64,000 bases of DNA from Candidimonas nitroreducens (lineage in GTDB: Bacteria; Pseudomonadota; Gammaproteobacteria; Burkholderiales; Burkholderiaceae_B), in NCBI RefSeq assembly GCF_002209565.1, contig NZ_NJIH01000002.1, positions 451,824 through 515,823 of the forward strand, in the 5' to 3' direction. Positions within the stretch are counted from its first letter, which is position 1, and the number at the start of each line of letters is the position of its first letter. Position numbers and translations under genes: made by a program. The notes under the pieces were generated by a model. It made no database searches and had not been told where the DNA came from. It saw nothing but the letters and a program-made list of their open reading frames with translations. Positions 10,697 to 19,683 of this stretch are shown here, in pieces.

Positions 10697-11819
10697 GGCG
10701 CCGTTCGAAGTCCTGCATGAAATTGATGAGGGCCCGCACCCCTTCCAGGGGCATGGCATTGTATATAGAGGCACGCATTCCGCCCACGCTCTTGTGCCCC
10801 TTGAGCTGCAGCAGGCCGGCGGCCTGCGATTCAGCCAGAAAGTCGGCATTGAGCGATTCGTCGGCGAGGAAGAACGGCGCGTTCATGCGCGAACGCCAGC
10901 GCGGATGCACCAGCGCGCGGTAGAACTGCGAACCGTCAAGGCTGGCATACAGTTCCGCAGCCTTGGCGATATTGGCGCGTTCCAGCGCCTGCACCCCGCC
11001 CTGGCGCTTGATCCACTTGAACACTAGCCCGGCGATATAGATGGCATAGGTGGGCGGCGTGTTGAACATGGACTGGTTCTTGGCCACATTGGTGTAGTCG
11101 AAGGCCGAGGGGCACATCGGCAGCGCGTGGCCGATCATGTCGCGGCGCGCGATGACTACCGTCACGCCGGCCGGGCCGGCGTTCTTTTGCGCCCCGGCAT
11201 ACACCAGCGCGGCCTTGGAAAAGTCGATGGGCCGCGACAGGAAGTGCGAAGACGCGTCCACCACCAGCGGCACGTCGGCGGCGCCCAGCGCGGCCATGTC
11301 GGGCCAGTCGGCGAATTCGACGCCGCCTATGGTCTCGTTGCTGCATACGTGCACATAAGCCGCATCGGCGCGCACGCGCCAGGTCTGCGGCTCGGGAAAC
11401 CAGGTCCAGGCCTGCTGCTGGCGCCCGTCGATCTGCGCGGCCTCGCCGCTGGAAGCCGCCACGGCGATGTCGCCGTAGCGCTGTGCTTCTTTATGCGATT
11501 TGTTCGACCAGATGCCCGCCAGCACATAGTCGGCGCGGCCGCTGCCGGCCCGGCCCAGCAGGTTCATGGGCACGATGGCGTTCTCGGCGGTGGCCCCGCC
11601 CTGCATGAACATGACTTCGTAGTCGTCGGGCACGCCCAGCAGCTCGCGCAGGTCGGCCTCGGCCTCGTCGCGTATCTGCATGAACTGCTTGCCACGATGG
11701 CTCATTTCCATCACGGACATGCCGCAGCCATGCCAGTCGGTCATTTCGGCCGCGGCCTGTTCAAGCACTTCAAGAGGCAGGGCCGAAGGCCCCGCCGAGA
11801 AATTCCAGGGCCGCGTCAT
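10689..11819 (-). CDS. serC: phosphoserine aminotransferase
   Basis: A 376-residue PLP enzyme of serine (and pyridoxal phosphate) synthesis that converts 3-phosphohydroxypyruvate with glutamate to phosphoserine. The start [11 protein letters not shown] is typical. [11 protein letters not shown] is near residue 33-43, and the PLP lysine lies in [12 protein letters not shown]. Length fits the family (about 360-380). Its ATG overlaps the gyrA stop as ATGA (11816-11819), so it is translationally coupled to gyrA and probably shares its transcript. Confidence 0.95.
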   Translation of the reverse strand: MTRPWNFSAGPSALPLEVLEQAAAEMTDWHGCGMSVMEMSHRGKQFMQIRDEAEADLRELLGVPDDYEVMFMQGGATAENAIVPMNLLGRAGSGRADYVLAGIWSNKSHKEAQRYGDIAVAASSGEAAQIDGRQQQAWTWFPEPQTWRVRADAAYVHVCSNETIGGVEFADWPDMAALGAADVPLVVDASSHFLSRPIDFSKAALVYAGAQKNAGPAGVTVVIARRDMIGHALPMCPSAFDYTNVAKNQSMFNTPPTYAIYIAGLVFKWIKRQGGVQALERANIAKAAELYASLDGSQFYRALVHPRWRSRMNAPFFLADESLNADFLAESQAAGLLQLKGHKSVGGMRASIYNAMPLEGVRALINFMQDFERRHG

Positions 11820-14476
11820 GAGGGCTCCTCGGTCGGTTCTGCACCGGCATCGCCGCCGGCCTGGCTGGCGTCCGTCTGCGCCTGTTCATCGGATTCGTCT
11901 TCGTCGGCATCGCTCTCGACCACGCGCCGCACGCCCGACAGCGTGCTGTCTTCGTCGACGTTGATCAGGGTCACGCCCTGCGTGGCGCGGCCCATCTCGC
12001 GGATCTCGGACACACGGGTGCGCACCAGCACGCCGCCGGTGGTGATCAGCATGATTTCATCATCCGGGCGCACCAGCACGGCGCCCACCACCTTGCCGTT
12101 GCGCGCGCTGGTCTGGATGGCGATCATACCCTTGGTGCCGCGCCCGTGGCGCGTGTATTCGACGATGGAAGTGCGCTTGCCGAAGCCGTTCTCGGTGGCC
12201 GTGAGCACACTATGGGTTTCGTCGCCGGCCACCAGCAGCGCGATCACCGACTGGCCGTCTTCCAGCGTCATGCCGCGCACGCCGCGCGCAGTGCGGCCCA
12301 TGGGGCGCACGTCGTTCTCGTCGAAACGCACCGCCTTGCCGGCGTCGGAAAACAGCATCACGTCGTGCTCGCCGTCGGTAAGATCGGCGCCGATGAGGAA
12401 GTCGCCGTCATCCAGCGCCACCGCGATAATGCCGGCCTTGCGCGGGTTGGAAAAGTCGGACAGCGGCGTCTTCTTGACCGTGCCGCGCGAGGTGGCCATG
12501 AACACGTAGTGGTCGTCGCTGAATTCCTTGACCGACAGCACTACGGTGATCTTCTCGCCGTCGGCCAGCGGGAACATATTGACGATGGGCCGGCCGCGCG
12601 AATTGCGGGTGCCCTGGGGCACTTCCCAGACCTTCAGCCAATACACCCGGCCGCGATCCGAGAAGCACAGCAAGTAGTCGTGGGTATTGGCGATGAACAG
12701 CTGGTCGACGAAGTCGTTTTCCTTCATGGCCGTGGCCTGCTTGCCGCGGCCGCCGCGCTTCTGCGCCCGGTATTCCGACAGCGGCTGGCTCTTGATGTAG
12801 CCGGTCTGCGACAGCGTCACCACCATGTCCATGGGGGTGATCAGGTCTTCGGTGTCCAGTTCGGTGGCGTTGTGCTCGATCTCGGAGCGGCGCGTGTCCT
12901 TGGCGCTGGTGGAGAATTCGGCCTTGATGGCCAGCAGCTCGTCGCCGATGATGGTGGTGATGCGTTCGGGCCGCGCCAGGATATCCAGCAGGTCGGCGAT
13001 CGCCGCCATCACGTCCTTGTACTCGCCGACGATCTTGTCCTGCTCCAGGCCGGTCAGGCGCTGCAGCCGCATGTTCAGGATTTCCTGCGCCTGTACGTCG
13101 CTCAGGCGGTACAGGCCGTCGTCCTGCAGGCCGTAGCTCGGATCCAGCCCGTCGGGGCGATAGGAGGCGCGCCCGCCCGGCGTCGTGCCGTCGTCGGCGC
13201 GGGCCAGCATCTCGCGCACCAGGGAAGAATCCCAGCTGCGCGCCATCAATTCCTGGCGCGCCACCGGCGGCGTGGGCGCCGCCTTGATGATGGCGATGAA
13301 ATCGTCGATATTGGCCAGGGCCACCGCCAGGCCTTCCAGCACGTGGCCGCGCTCGCGCGCCTTGCGCAGCTGGAATATGGTGCGGCGCGTAACCACTTCG
13401 CGCCGGTGCGCCAGAAAATATTCCACCATCTGCTTCAGATTCAGCAGGCGCGGCTGGCCGTCGACCAGTGCCACCATGTTCATGCCGAAGGTATCTTGCA
13501 GCTGGGTGTTCTTGTACAGATTGTTCAGCACCACCTCGGGCACTTCGCCGCGCTTGAGCTCTATGACCAGGCGCATGCCGTCCTTGTCGGACTCGTCGCG
13601 GATGTCGGATATGCCCTCGATTTTCTTTTCGTTGACCAGCTCGGCGATGCGTTCCTGCAGCGACTTCTTGTTGACCTGGTAGGGTATGGCATCGACCACG
13701 ATGGCCTGGCGATGCCCCTTGTCCATGTCTTCGAAGTGCGCCTTGGCGCGCATGACCACGCGGCCGCGGCCGGTGCGATAGCCCTCGCGCACCCCCGACA
13801 TGCCGTAGATGATGCCGCCGGTGGGAAAGTCGGGCGCCGGGATCAGCTCGATCAGCTCGTCGACCGTGCACTGCGGGTGGCGCAGGCAGTACAGGCAGCC
13901 GTCGATCACCTCGGCCAGGTTGTGCGGCGGAATATTGGTGGCCATGCCCACGGCGATACCCGAGCTGCCGTTGACCAGCAGATTGGGCAGGCGCGACGGC
14001 AGCAGCAGCGGCTCTTGTTCGCTGCCATCGTAATTGGGGCCGAAATCCACGGTTTCCTGGTCGATGTCGGCCAGCAGTTCGTGGGCGATCTTGGACAGGC
14101 GGATCTCGGTATACCGCATGGCAGCCGGGTTGTCGCCGTCTACGGAGCCGAAATTGCCCTGGCCGTCGACCAGCATGTAGCGCAGGGAAAAGTCCTGGGC
14201 CATGCGCACGATGGTGTCGTACACCGCCGAGTCGCCGTGGGGGTGGTATTTACCGATGACATCGCCGACGATACGCGCGGATTTCTTGTAGGCCCGGTTC
14301 CAGTCATTGTTCAGCTCGTGCATGGCGTACAGCACGCGCCGGTGCACGGGTTTCAGGCCATCGCGCACGTCCGGCAGCGCCCGGCCGACGATGACGCTCA
14401 TCGCGTAGTCGAGGTAGCTGCGGCGCATCTCCTCTTCCAGAGAAATCGGAAGAGTCTCCTTGGCGAAGGAATCCAT
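11816..14476 (-). CDS. gyrA: DNA gyrase subunit A
   Basis: An 886-residue type II topoisomerase subunit, the breakage-reunion partner of GyrB. With the start at 14476 (M-D-S-F-A-K-E-T-L) the numbering matches Escherichia coli: catalytic Tyr is Y122 in A-A-M-R-Y-T-E, and the quinolone region reads G-D-S-A-V-Y-D, with Ser83 and Asp87. These are the quinolone-susceptible residues, so no resistance change is seen there. The C-terminal half holds the beta-pinwheel repeats, including the GyrA-box K-R-G-G-R-G-K-Q, and the protein ends in an acidic, Glu/Asp/Ser-rich tail. An in-frame ATG at 14482 is an alternative start. Confidence 0.97.
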   Translation of the reverse strand: MDSFAKETLPISLEEEMRRSYLDYAMSVIVGRALPDVRDGLKPVHRRVLYAMHELNNDWNRAYKKSARIVGDVIGKYHPHGDSAVYDTIVRMAQDFSLRYMLVDGQGNFGSVDGDNPAAMRYTEIRLSKIAHELLADIDQETVDFGPNYDGSEQEPLLLPSRLPNLLVNGSSGIAVGMATNIPPHNLAEVIDGCLYCLRHPQCTVDELIELIPAPDFPTGGIIYGMSGVREGYRTGRGRVVMRAKAHFEDMDKGHRQAIVVDAIPYQVNKKSLQERIAELVNEKKIEGISDIRDESDKDGMRLVIELKRGEVPEVVLNNLYKNTQLQDTFGMNMVALVDGQPRLLNLKQMVEYFLAHRREVVTRRTIFQLRKARERGHVLEGLAVALANIDDFIAIIKAAPTPPVARQELMARSWDSSLVREMLARADDGTTPGGRASYRPDGLDPSYGLQDDGLYRLSDVQAQEILNMRLQRLTGLEQDKIVGEYKDVMAAIADLLDILARPERITTIIGDELLAIKAEFSTSAKDTRRSEIEHNATELDTEDLITPMDMVVTLSQTGYIKSQPLSEYRAQKRGGRGKQATAMKENDFVDQLFIANTHDYLLCFSDRGRVYWLKVWEVPQGTRNSRGRPIVNMFPLADGEKITVVLSVKEFSDDHYVFMATSRGTVKKTPLSDFSNPRKAGIIAVALDDGDFLIGADLTDGEHDVMLFSDAGKAVRFDENDVRPMGRTARGVRGMTLEDGQSVIALLVAGDETHSVLTATENGFGKRTSIVEYTRHGRGTKGMIAIQTSARNGKVVGAVLVRPDDEIMLITTGGVLVRTRVSEIREMGRATQGVTLINVDEDSTLSGVRRVVESDADEDESDEQAQTDASQAGGDAGAEPTEEPS

Positions 14477-14674
14477 AGGCATCCAAACGTTGTAACGGTG
14501 TTTCGGTAAAAAACCGGGGTCGGGCGAATAGGAAATTCTAGCATCCCGCCCCCCGGGCACCGACTGGGGCCGCCACTCCGGTTCCGGGGCGCCGCGCCCG
14601 CCGCCGCCCCCCTTTTCCGATCGAGCCAGGGCCCGCCCACACCCAAAGCGGCACCGCTACTTACCCCGTAGAGC

Positions 14675-14848
14675 GGACGGGCCTTACGGGCGGGTCTTAC
14701 ACGGACGGGTCTTACGGGCGGGTCTGACTTAGGGCGGGCCTTACGCTTTACGGGGCGGGTCTTACTTAACTTAATTACCTGCTGACTTACCTGCTGACCC
14801 TAGGTATTCCGTAAGACTTGCCCGCTGGCCCACGGTATTCCCTAAGAC
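14675..14848. repeat. cluster of short direct and inverted repeats between gyrA and ompA
   Basis: Six copies of a 13-base unit close to G-G-R-C-G-G-G-Y-C-T-T-A-C lie at 14675, 14688, 14703, 14716, 14732 and 14753; the first four are practically tandem. They are followed by a perfect 12-base tandem duplication TTACCTGCTGAC (14775-14798). Two copies of GGTATTCC[G/C]TAAGAC follow at 14803-14817 and 14834-14848. GTAAGAC is the reverse complement of GTCTTAC, so the outer groups are inverted with respect to each other. The rest of the 14477-15204 gap holds no gene I can support. Confidence 0.75.
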
Positions 14849-15103
14849 GCACTGCACAAGAACCATTTCGGCCGGCCTGGGCGGGATGCCGCAGGGCATT
14901 GCCCACGCGCCGCGCCGAGCCTGTTCCCTCTACGACTTCAGAAACCACTTTAAAGCCGTGAGCCTTGTTGTCAAAAACCAACAATAACCGGCCGACAGAC
15001 GTAGAAATCCGAATATCTATGCATCCAGCGTAAAACCCGCTTAACTAAGCACATGGAAATGCCTTAAGATTCCCTCAACACGCATGAAACCCAGCGCGAT
15101 TAT

Positions 15104-15131
15104 TTGATTGACTTCACGGCGTTGCTATACT
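15104..15131 (+). promoter_or_regulatory. promoter of ompA
   Basis: TTGATT (15104-15109) and TATACT (15126-15131) are spaced by 16 bases and lie in a local AT-rich stretch about 75 bases before the ompA ATG. The strong extended upstream region and the good ribosome site (GAGGAG at 15196-15201) fit an abundant outer membrane protein. Prediction only. Confidence 0.55.
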
Positions 15132-15204
15132 GGCTACGTTTTCCTGATATGCGGCGGGGGTTCGCTGCGGTCACTTACCAGCATTAAGCTCAACGAGGAG
15201 AAAT

Positions 15205-15783
15205 ATGAACAAACCCTCCAAATTCGCACTAGCGTTTGCCCTTGCCACAGTCACGGTCTCTGGTGCTGTATCCGCTCAAACCGTAGACAACTGGCGTAAT
15301 CCGTTCGGCGACGTCTGGAAAAACGGTACCCGCGAACTCTGCTGGCGCGACAACTTCTGGACGCCCGCCACGGGTATCGCCGGCTGCGACGGCGTGCCGG
15401 TTGCCCAGGCTCCCGTTGCCGCCCCGACCGCAACCAAGGTGGTTTTGAACGCCGACGCCTTCTTCGACTTCGACAAGGCTACCCTGAAGCCGGCCGGCCG
15501 TCAGATGCTTGACCAAGTCGCCGACCAGGTCAAGTCCATCAACCTCGAAACCCTCATCGCCACCGGCTACACCGATTCCATCGGTAGCGTTGCCTACAAC
15601 CTGAAGCTGTCGCAGCGCCGTGCTGACGCTGTCAAGTCTTACTTGGTCAGCCGTGGTGTGGATCCCAACCACATCTACGCCGAAGGCAAGGGCAAGACGA
15701 ACTTCGTCGCCAGCAACAAGACCGCTGCCGGCCGTGCGAAGAACCGTCGCGTGGAAGTCGAAATCGTCGGCACCCGCAAGTAA
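15205..15783 (+). CDS. ompA: OmpA-family outer membrane / peptidoglycan-binding protein
   Basis: A 192-residue protein with a signal peptide (M-N-K-P-S-K then a hydrophobic core, cleavage near V-S-A-Q at residues 22-25). A short region with W-R-N-P-F-G-D and one Cys pair follows (C47 and C61 approximately). The C-terminal OmpA domain (about residues 75-190) has F-F-D-F-D-K-A-T-L-K-P, G-Y-T-D-S-I-G and N-R-R-V-E-V-E-I. It resembles the short OmpA of Bordetella and lacks the eight-stranded barrel of enterobacterial OmpA. It should tether the outer membrane to peptidoglycan. It is a single gene between its own promoter and a strong terminator. Confidence 0.92.
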   Translation: MNKPSKFALAFALATVTVSGAVSAQTVDNWRNPFGDVWKNGTRELCWRDNFWTPATGIAGCDGVPVAQAPVAAPTATKVVLNADAFFDFDKATLKPAGRQMLDQVADQVKSINLETLIATGYTDSIGSVAYNLKLSQRRADAVKSYLVSRGVDPNHIYAEGKGKTNFVASNKTAAGRAKNRRVEVEIVGTRK

Positions 15784-15811
15784 TTACGGCCGTTTCAATA
15801 GCCGTTACAAT

Positions 15812-15841
15812 GAAGGCCCCGTTCGCGGGGCCTTCGTTTTT
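15812..15841 (+). terminator. rho-independent terminator after ompA
   Basis: A perfect 10-base stem GAAGGCCCCG / CGGGGCCTTC (15812-15821 and 15826-15835) closes a TTCG tetraloop and is followed by a run of T. It lies 28 bases after the ompA stop. Confidence 0.93.
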
Positions 15842-15958
15842 TGGCCGGCGGGCCGCGGGGCTCACAGCCAGGCAGCGTAGGCATTGCAACAATAGTACTG
15901 TTCACCGTTCCCGCATATTTCCTGCTGCATCGGTTACAGTGCCTGCGAGTATTTCATC

Positions 15959-16729
15959 ATGACCACTGCGACATCCACCTCCGGTGCAGCCTCCGCCGGC
16001 TCCGCGCCCCCCTCCAGGCCCCAGGGGGCCGCCAACGTCGACCAGGCCGAGATCGACAAGTTCAGCGCGCTGGCGGCACGCTGGTGGGATCCCAACAGTG
16101 AATTCAAGCCCCTGCACGCCATCAACCCGCTGCGCCTGGACTGGGTGCGCGGCCTGGCCGGCCCGCTGGCCGGCAAGCACGTGCTGGACGTAGGCTGTGG
16201 CGGCGGCATATTGGCCGAGAGCATGGCCGCCGACGGGGCCGTGGTCACCGGCATAGACCTGGCCGAGAAATCACTGCAGGTGGCGCGCCTGCACGGGCTG
16301 GAATCCGGCGTCACCGCCACCTACCGCGCAATCAGCGCCGAGCAGCTGGCGGCCGAAGAGCCAGGCGCCTACGACATCGTCACCTGCATGGAAATGCTCG
16401 AGCATGTGCCCGAGCCCGCCTCGGTGGTGGCGGCCTGCGCACAGCTGGCCAAGCCGGGCGCCTGGGTGTTCTTCTCTACCTTGAACCGCAACTTCAAGTC
16501 TTTCGTACAGGCTATACTGGCGGCCGAATACGTGCTGCGCCTGCTGCCGCGCGGCACCCACAGCTACGAAAACTTCATCAAGCCCAGCGAGCTGGCCAGC
16601 TGCGCCCGCCATGCGGGGCTGGACGTGTTGCGCATGACGGGCATGCGCTACAACCCCGTCACCGAGCACTACAGCCTGGGCAGCGACACTTCGGTCAATT
16701 ATCTGCTGGCCACGCGGCGCGTAGCCTAG
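15959..16729 (+). CDS. ubiG: ubiquinone biosynthesis O-methyltransferase
   Basis: A 256-residue SAM-dependent methyltransferase that performs both O-methylations in ubiquinone synthesis. After a Ser/Ala-rich N-terminal stretch come D-Q-A-E-I-D-K-F-S-A-L-A-A-R-W-W-D (28-44) and the SAM motif V-L-D-V-G-C-G-G-G (about 75-83). Further UbiG hallmarks are L-E-H-V-P-E-P and F-F-S-T-L-N-R-N. Residues up to about 25 are low-complexity and longer than in most UbiG. The gph gene follows after 63 bases, a common ubiG-gph pair. Confidence 0.93.
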   Translation: MTTATSTSGAASAGSAPPSRPQGAANVDQAEIDKFSALAARWWDPNSEFKPLHAINPLRLDWVRGLAGPLAGKHVLDVGCGGGILAESMAADGAVVTGIDLAEKSLQVARLHGLESGVTATYRAISAEQLAAEEPGAYDIVTCMEMLEHVPEPASVVAACAQLAKPGAWVFFSTLNRNFKSFVQAILAAEYVLRLLPRGTHSYENFIKPSELASCARHAGLDVLRMTGMRYNPVTEHYSLGSDTSVNYLLATRRVA

Positions 16730-16792
16730 TACCCTTTTTGCCTGATTCGCATCAAAAGGATGCTGGCGGCCAGCCGTACCTCCTGAAATTTC

Positions 16793-17461
16793 ATGAAAAA
16801 ACTCATACTGTTCGATTTCGACGGCACCCTGGCCGACACCGCGCCCGACCTGGCCGCCGCCGCCAACAAGCTGCGTGTCCGGCAGGGCCTTGCGCCCCTG
16901 CCCTACGAGGCGCTGCGCCCCATGGCCTCGCAAGGCGCGCGCGGCCTGATCAAGGCCGGCCTCGGCATGGATCCCGATCATCCCGAGTACGCGCGCTGGC
17001 GCCAGCAATTCCTGGACGACTACGAACAGGACATGACCTCGCGCACCGAGCTGTTTCCCGGCGTCACTGCCTTGCTCGACACTTTGAAAAACCACGGCTA
17101 CGCCTGGGGCATCGTCACCAATAAGGTGGAATACCTGGCCCTGCCGCTGGTGCGGCACCTGGGCCTGGATCGCGATTCCGCCGTTACCGTGGGCGGCGAC
17201 ACCACAGCACATACCAAACCGCATCCCGAGCCCTTGCTGCACGCGGCGCGCAGCGCCGGCGTCGACCCCGCGCGGTGCGTTTACGTAGGCGACGACCAGC
17301 GCGACATCATCGCCGGCCGCGCCGCCGGCATGCGCACCATCGTGGCGGCCTACGGCTACTGCGGCCAGGGCTCCGCCACCGACGACTGGAACGCCGACGC
17401 CATCGCCCACAGCCCGGCGGAAATCTGGCCGGCCGTGCAGCAGCTGACTGCGATGGCCTGA
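16793..17461 (+). CDS. gph: phosphoglycolate phosphatase (HAD family)
   Basis: A 222-residue haloacid dehalogenase-type phosphatase that removes phosphate from 2-phosphoglycolate, a by-product of DNA repair and oxygenase reactions. HAD motif I is D-F-D-G-T-L-A-D-T (residues 8-16). Motif II is the I-V-T-N-K segment, and motif IV is Y-V-G-D-D-Q-R-D. The helical cap lies between motif I and II. Substrate assignment follows the ubiG-gph context; related HAD phosphatases could have other substrates. Confidence 0.88.
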   Translation: MKKLILFDFDGTLADTAPDLAAAANKLRVRQGLAPLPYEALRPMASQGARGLIKAGLGMDPDHPEYARWRQQFLDDYEQDMTSRTELFPGVTALLDTLKNHGYAWGIVTNKVEYLALPLVRHLGLDRDSAVTVGGDTTAHTKPHPEPLLHAARSAGVDPARCVYVGDDQRDIIAGRAAGMRTIVAAYGYCGQGSATDDWNADAIAHSPAEIWPAVQQLTAMA

Positions 17462-17546
17462 GGCCCTGCGCGCGAGCGCCCGGTAGACAGGCCCCACCCC
17501 CAGCGAGGCTATGGTTCTCGCGACAGGTGGGCTCATTACCCTACGC

Positions 17547-17643
17547 TAGCGCATTTTCGGCTCAAAATGTTTACGGATTTGCCGCGATACTTGTCCGAGC
17601 CCACGCCTCGACGGGTGTAAAGGCCTGAGCCAAACATGCTCTA
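17547..17643. repeat. palindromic dispersed element, copy 1
   Basis: The ends are 17-base inverted repeats with 14 matches: TAGCGCATTTTCGGCTC (17547-17563) and the reverse complement of TAGAGCATGTTTGGCTC (17627-17643). The left end continues into A-rich sequence and ATGTTTAC, which recurs in copy 2 at 27863. It lies between the 3' ends of the convergent gph and DeoR-type genes. The rest of 17462-17656 shows nothing else. Confidence 0.65.
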
Positions 17644-17656
17644 GCGCGTAGGCGGC

Positions 17657-18427
17657 TTACACCAGTAGCATCTCGGGCACCAGCCCGGACAGATCCGCAT
17701 AGCCTTCCTGTTCGCGCGCGCGCGTATTAGTGATCAGCAAGCCCATGCGCTGGGCCGGGCAATAGCTGATGCGGCTGCGCCGGCCTATTTTGCTGTAGTC
17801 GGCCAGTATCCATGTGGCGGCAGCGCTTTCGACCATGGCCTGCGCGATTACCGCTTCGTCGTGCTCGAAACTGGTGGCGCCGTAGGCGGCGTCCACAGCC
17901 ACCGGCGACAGCAGCGCCAGATCGACGCTATAGCGACCGATCTCGGCCACGGTGGCGGCACCGCAAGTGGCGGCCAGGTGCGGACTGAGTTCGCCGCCCA
18001 GCAGGGTGACACGATTGCCGTGCGCCGCCCCCTCGCCCTGCGCGTTGAAGCAGAGCGCCGCATCCAGGGAATTGGTAATGACAGCCAGATTGGACAACTT
18101 GGCCAGCTCCTGGGCCACCAACGTGGTAGTGCTGCCCGCATCGATGAACAGCGTCATGTCGCGTTCGACGCGCTGAGCCACGGCGCGCGCAATGGCCTGC
18201 TTGTACTTGACACGCGTAGCCAAGCGCTGGCCGATGGGCGGCTCGGACGAAATACGTATCGCGCCGCCATGCACGCGCTTGAGCACACCGCGCGCCTCGA
18301 GTTCGACCAGGTCGCGGCGCACCGTCTCACGCGACACGCCCAGTTCTTCGACGATGCGGTCAGTGGTAACGCGCCCCAGCCTGTCAAGCAGCGATTGAAT
18401 TCTTTGATGGCGGGCTTCCAGCCACAT
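17657..18427 (-). CDS. DeoR-family transcriptional regulator
   Basis: A 256-residue regulator. The N-terminal winged helix (residues about 4-58) has R-H-Q-R-I-Q-S-L-L, then the recognition helix V-S-R-E-T-V-R-R-D-L and L-x-R-V-H-G-G-A, the standard DeoR signature. The C-terminal DeoRC effector domain has D-A-G-S-T-T (about 91-96), V-I-T-N-S (about 112-116) and L-L-G-G-E-L (about 140-145). The DeoR type usually senses phosphorylated sugars or similar phosphates. Its ATG (18425-18427) directly abuts the stop of a small upstream gene, so the two are cotranscribed. It is divergent from the phosphatase/ligase operon and is the likely local regulator. Confidence 0.87.
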   Translation of the reverse strand: MWLEARHQRIQSLLDRLGRVTTDRIVEELGVSRETVRRDLVELEARGVLKRVHGGAIRISSEPPIGQRLATRVKYKQAIARAVAQRVERDMTLFIDAGSTTTLVAQELAKLSNLAVITNSLDAALCFNAQGEGAAHGNRVTLLGGELSPHLAATCGAATVAEIGRYSVDLALLSPVAVDAAYGATSFEHDEAVIAQAMVESAAATWILADYSKIGRRSRISYCPAQRMGLLITNTRAREQEGYADLSGLVPEMLLV

Positions 18428-18613
18428 TCACTGCACCTCCGTACTAGTGCCTGGCTTGACCCGAGCGAGCACGATCTTCATGGTGACCAGTGCCCCCATC
18501 GCCACCAGCATGATAATAATGGGGGAAAATGCCGCCGCCTGCGATACGAAGCCCGCCTCGTTCAGATGCATTACCAAGGCAGTGGCCAGGGCCAGCAGGT
18601 GTCCAATCTTCAT
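18428..18613 (-). CDS. small membrane protein upstream of the DeoR-type gene
   Basis: A 61-residue reading with two likely membrane segments (about residues 4-19 and 30-50) and a basic, Thr/Val-rich end. I recognise no family. It has a good purine-rich ribosome site (A-G-A-A-G-A-A just before the ATG at 18611-18613) and its stop touches the ATG of the DeoR-type gene. The frame stays open upstream to a TTG at 18772; that longer version would translate through a terminator-like hairpin (18638-18658). Reality as a protein is supported by spacing and hydrophobic pattern only. Confidence 0.5.
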   Translation of the reverse strand: MKIGHLLALATALVMHLNEAGFVSQAAAFSPIIIMLVAMGALVTMKIVLARVKPGTSTEVQ

Positions 18614-18630
18614 TTCTTCTGCTTTTTCCG

Positions 18631-18658
18631 AAAAAAACCGGAAGGCCTCAGCCTCCGG
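18631..18658 (-). terminator. terminator-like hairpin in the leader of the small protein / DeoR-type operon
   Basis: On the minus strand CCGGAGGC and GCCTTCCGG can pair around a TGAG loop (18638-18658, one bulge), followed at once by seven T (18631-18637) and, about 18 bases later, the ATG at 18613. A terminator so close to a start codon suggests attenuation or readthrough control. Confidence 0.5.
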
Positions 18659-18690
18659 CAATTGGGTGGATTTTGTTATTTTGTGGATAT

Positions 18691-18719
18691 TTGCATATTT
18701 TTGCAAGTGTGTATAGACT
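18691..18719 (+). promoter_or_regulatory. promoter of the phosphatase/ligase operon with small inverted repeat
   Basis: TTGCAT (18691-18696) and TAGACT (18714-18719) are 17 bases apart in an AT-rich stretch 100 bases before the first gene. TTGCA-N6-TGCAA (18691-18706) overlaps the -35 element and could be the operator of the divergent DeoR-type regulator. Confidence 0.45.
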
Positions 18720-18815
18720 GAGCGCCATGGCAGCGCCGGGAGCGCGATTGCCGCGGGGAGCCGGAGCTGCAAAAATCTGGGCTCTCTCTACTCGACACAT
18801 CTGCAAGAAGCCCGT

Positions 18816-19610
18816 ATGAACCAGCCCTCCATCGATTCCGCGCAACTGGCCGACATAGGCCGCTATGCCGAAGAGCTCGCCACCGAGGTGCGCAAGATCG
18901 CCCTGAAATGGTTCCGCCACCCGCTGGCCATAGACACCAAGGCCGACGAAAGCCCCGTCACCATTGCCGACCGCGAAGTCGAACAAGCCTTGCGCAAGGC
19001 CATAGGCCAGCGCTACCCCAAGCACGGCATTCTGGGCGAAGAATTCGGGCTCGACCACACCGACGCCGAATTCGTCTGGTCCATAGACCCCATCGACGGC
19101 ACGCGCAGCTTCATTTCGGGCAACCCTTTGTGGGGCTCGCTGCTGGCGCTATTGCATTACGGCAGCCCGGTCTTCGGCATGATCGACATCCCCGCCACCG
19201 GCGAACGCTGGATCGGCATGCAGGGCCGCGAAGCCACTTTCTGCGGGCAGCCCTGCCACACTCGCGATACGGCAAAACTCGACCAGGCCATCCTTTACGC
19301 GACCGCGCCCGAGATCTTCAATGCCGAAGAGTTCCGCGCTTTCGAAACCCTGTCGGGATCCGTGTACCTGCGCCGCTACGGCGGCGACTGCTACAGCTAC
19401 GGACTGCTGGCCGCCGGGCACATCGACCTGGTCATGGAGGCCGGGCTGCAGCCCTATGACTACCTGGCGCTGGCCCCGGTCATCGATGCCGCCGGGGGTG
19501 TGATCACCGACTGGCAGGGCCGCCCGCTGCACATGGGGTCCGGCGGCCAGGTGCTGGCCGCGGCCAACCGCACACTGCATGCGCAGGCACTCGAGCGCAT
19601 CGCCGCATAG
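18816..19610 (+). CDS. inositol-monophosphatase-family phosphatase (HisN-like)
   Basis: A 264-residue Mg-dependent phosphatase. Metal-site motifs are G-E-E-F-G (74-78), W-S-I-D-P-I-D-G-T-R-S-F (88-99) and the late Y-D-Y-L-A-L-A-P-V-I-D-A-A-G-G. The closest characterised type I recall is HisN-like histidinol-phosphatase, but there is no his gene here except the distant hisC. It is the first gene of a plus-strand operon with a glutamine-synthetase-like ligase 73 bases downstream. A phosphorylated amino alcohol is a more fitting substrate in this setting (inference). A divergent promoter region separates it from the DeoR-type gene. Confidence 0.85.
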   Translation: MNQPSIDSAQLADIGRYAEELATEVRKIALKWFRHPLAIDTKADESPVTIADREVEQALRKAIGQRYPKHGILGEEFGLDHTDAEFVWSIDPIDGTRSFISGNPLWGSLLALLHYGSPVFGMIDIPATGERWIGMQGREATFCGQPCHTRDTAKLDQAILYATAPEIFNAEEFRAFETLSGSVYLRRYGGDCYSYGLLAAGHIDLVMEAGLQPYDYLALAPVIDAAGGVITDWQGRPLHMGSGGQVLAAANRTLHAQALERIAA

Positions 19611-19683
19611 CCACCCCGTCCCGCACAGGAAAAGATCGCTAACTGCACCCGCACACCTCATCGCCAGGATCAGGGGACTACAC

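Noticed and set aside
12408..13871. 487-codon same-strand frame inside gyrA
   Set aside because: It overlaps gyrA in another frame, is Arg/Gly/His-rich and has no recognisable motif.
12146..14509. Very long open frame antisense to gyrA
   Set aside because: It lies opposite a complete, clearly recognised gyrA and is His/Arg/Gln-rich without domain features; high GC leaves such shadows open.
15108..15131. TTGACT as the -35 element of ompA
   Set aside because: It would leave only a 12-base spacer to TATACT; TTGATT four bases upstream gives 16.
18816..19610. Calling the phosphatase hisN as a histidine biosynthesis gene
   Set aside because: The family fit is good, but the operon is catabolic in character and contains no histidine gene.
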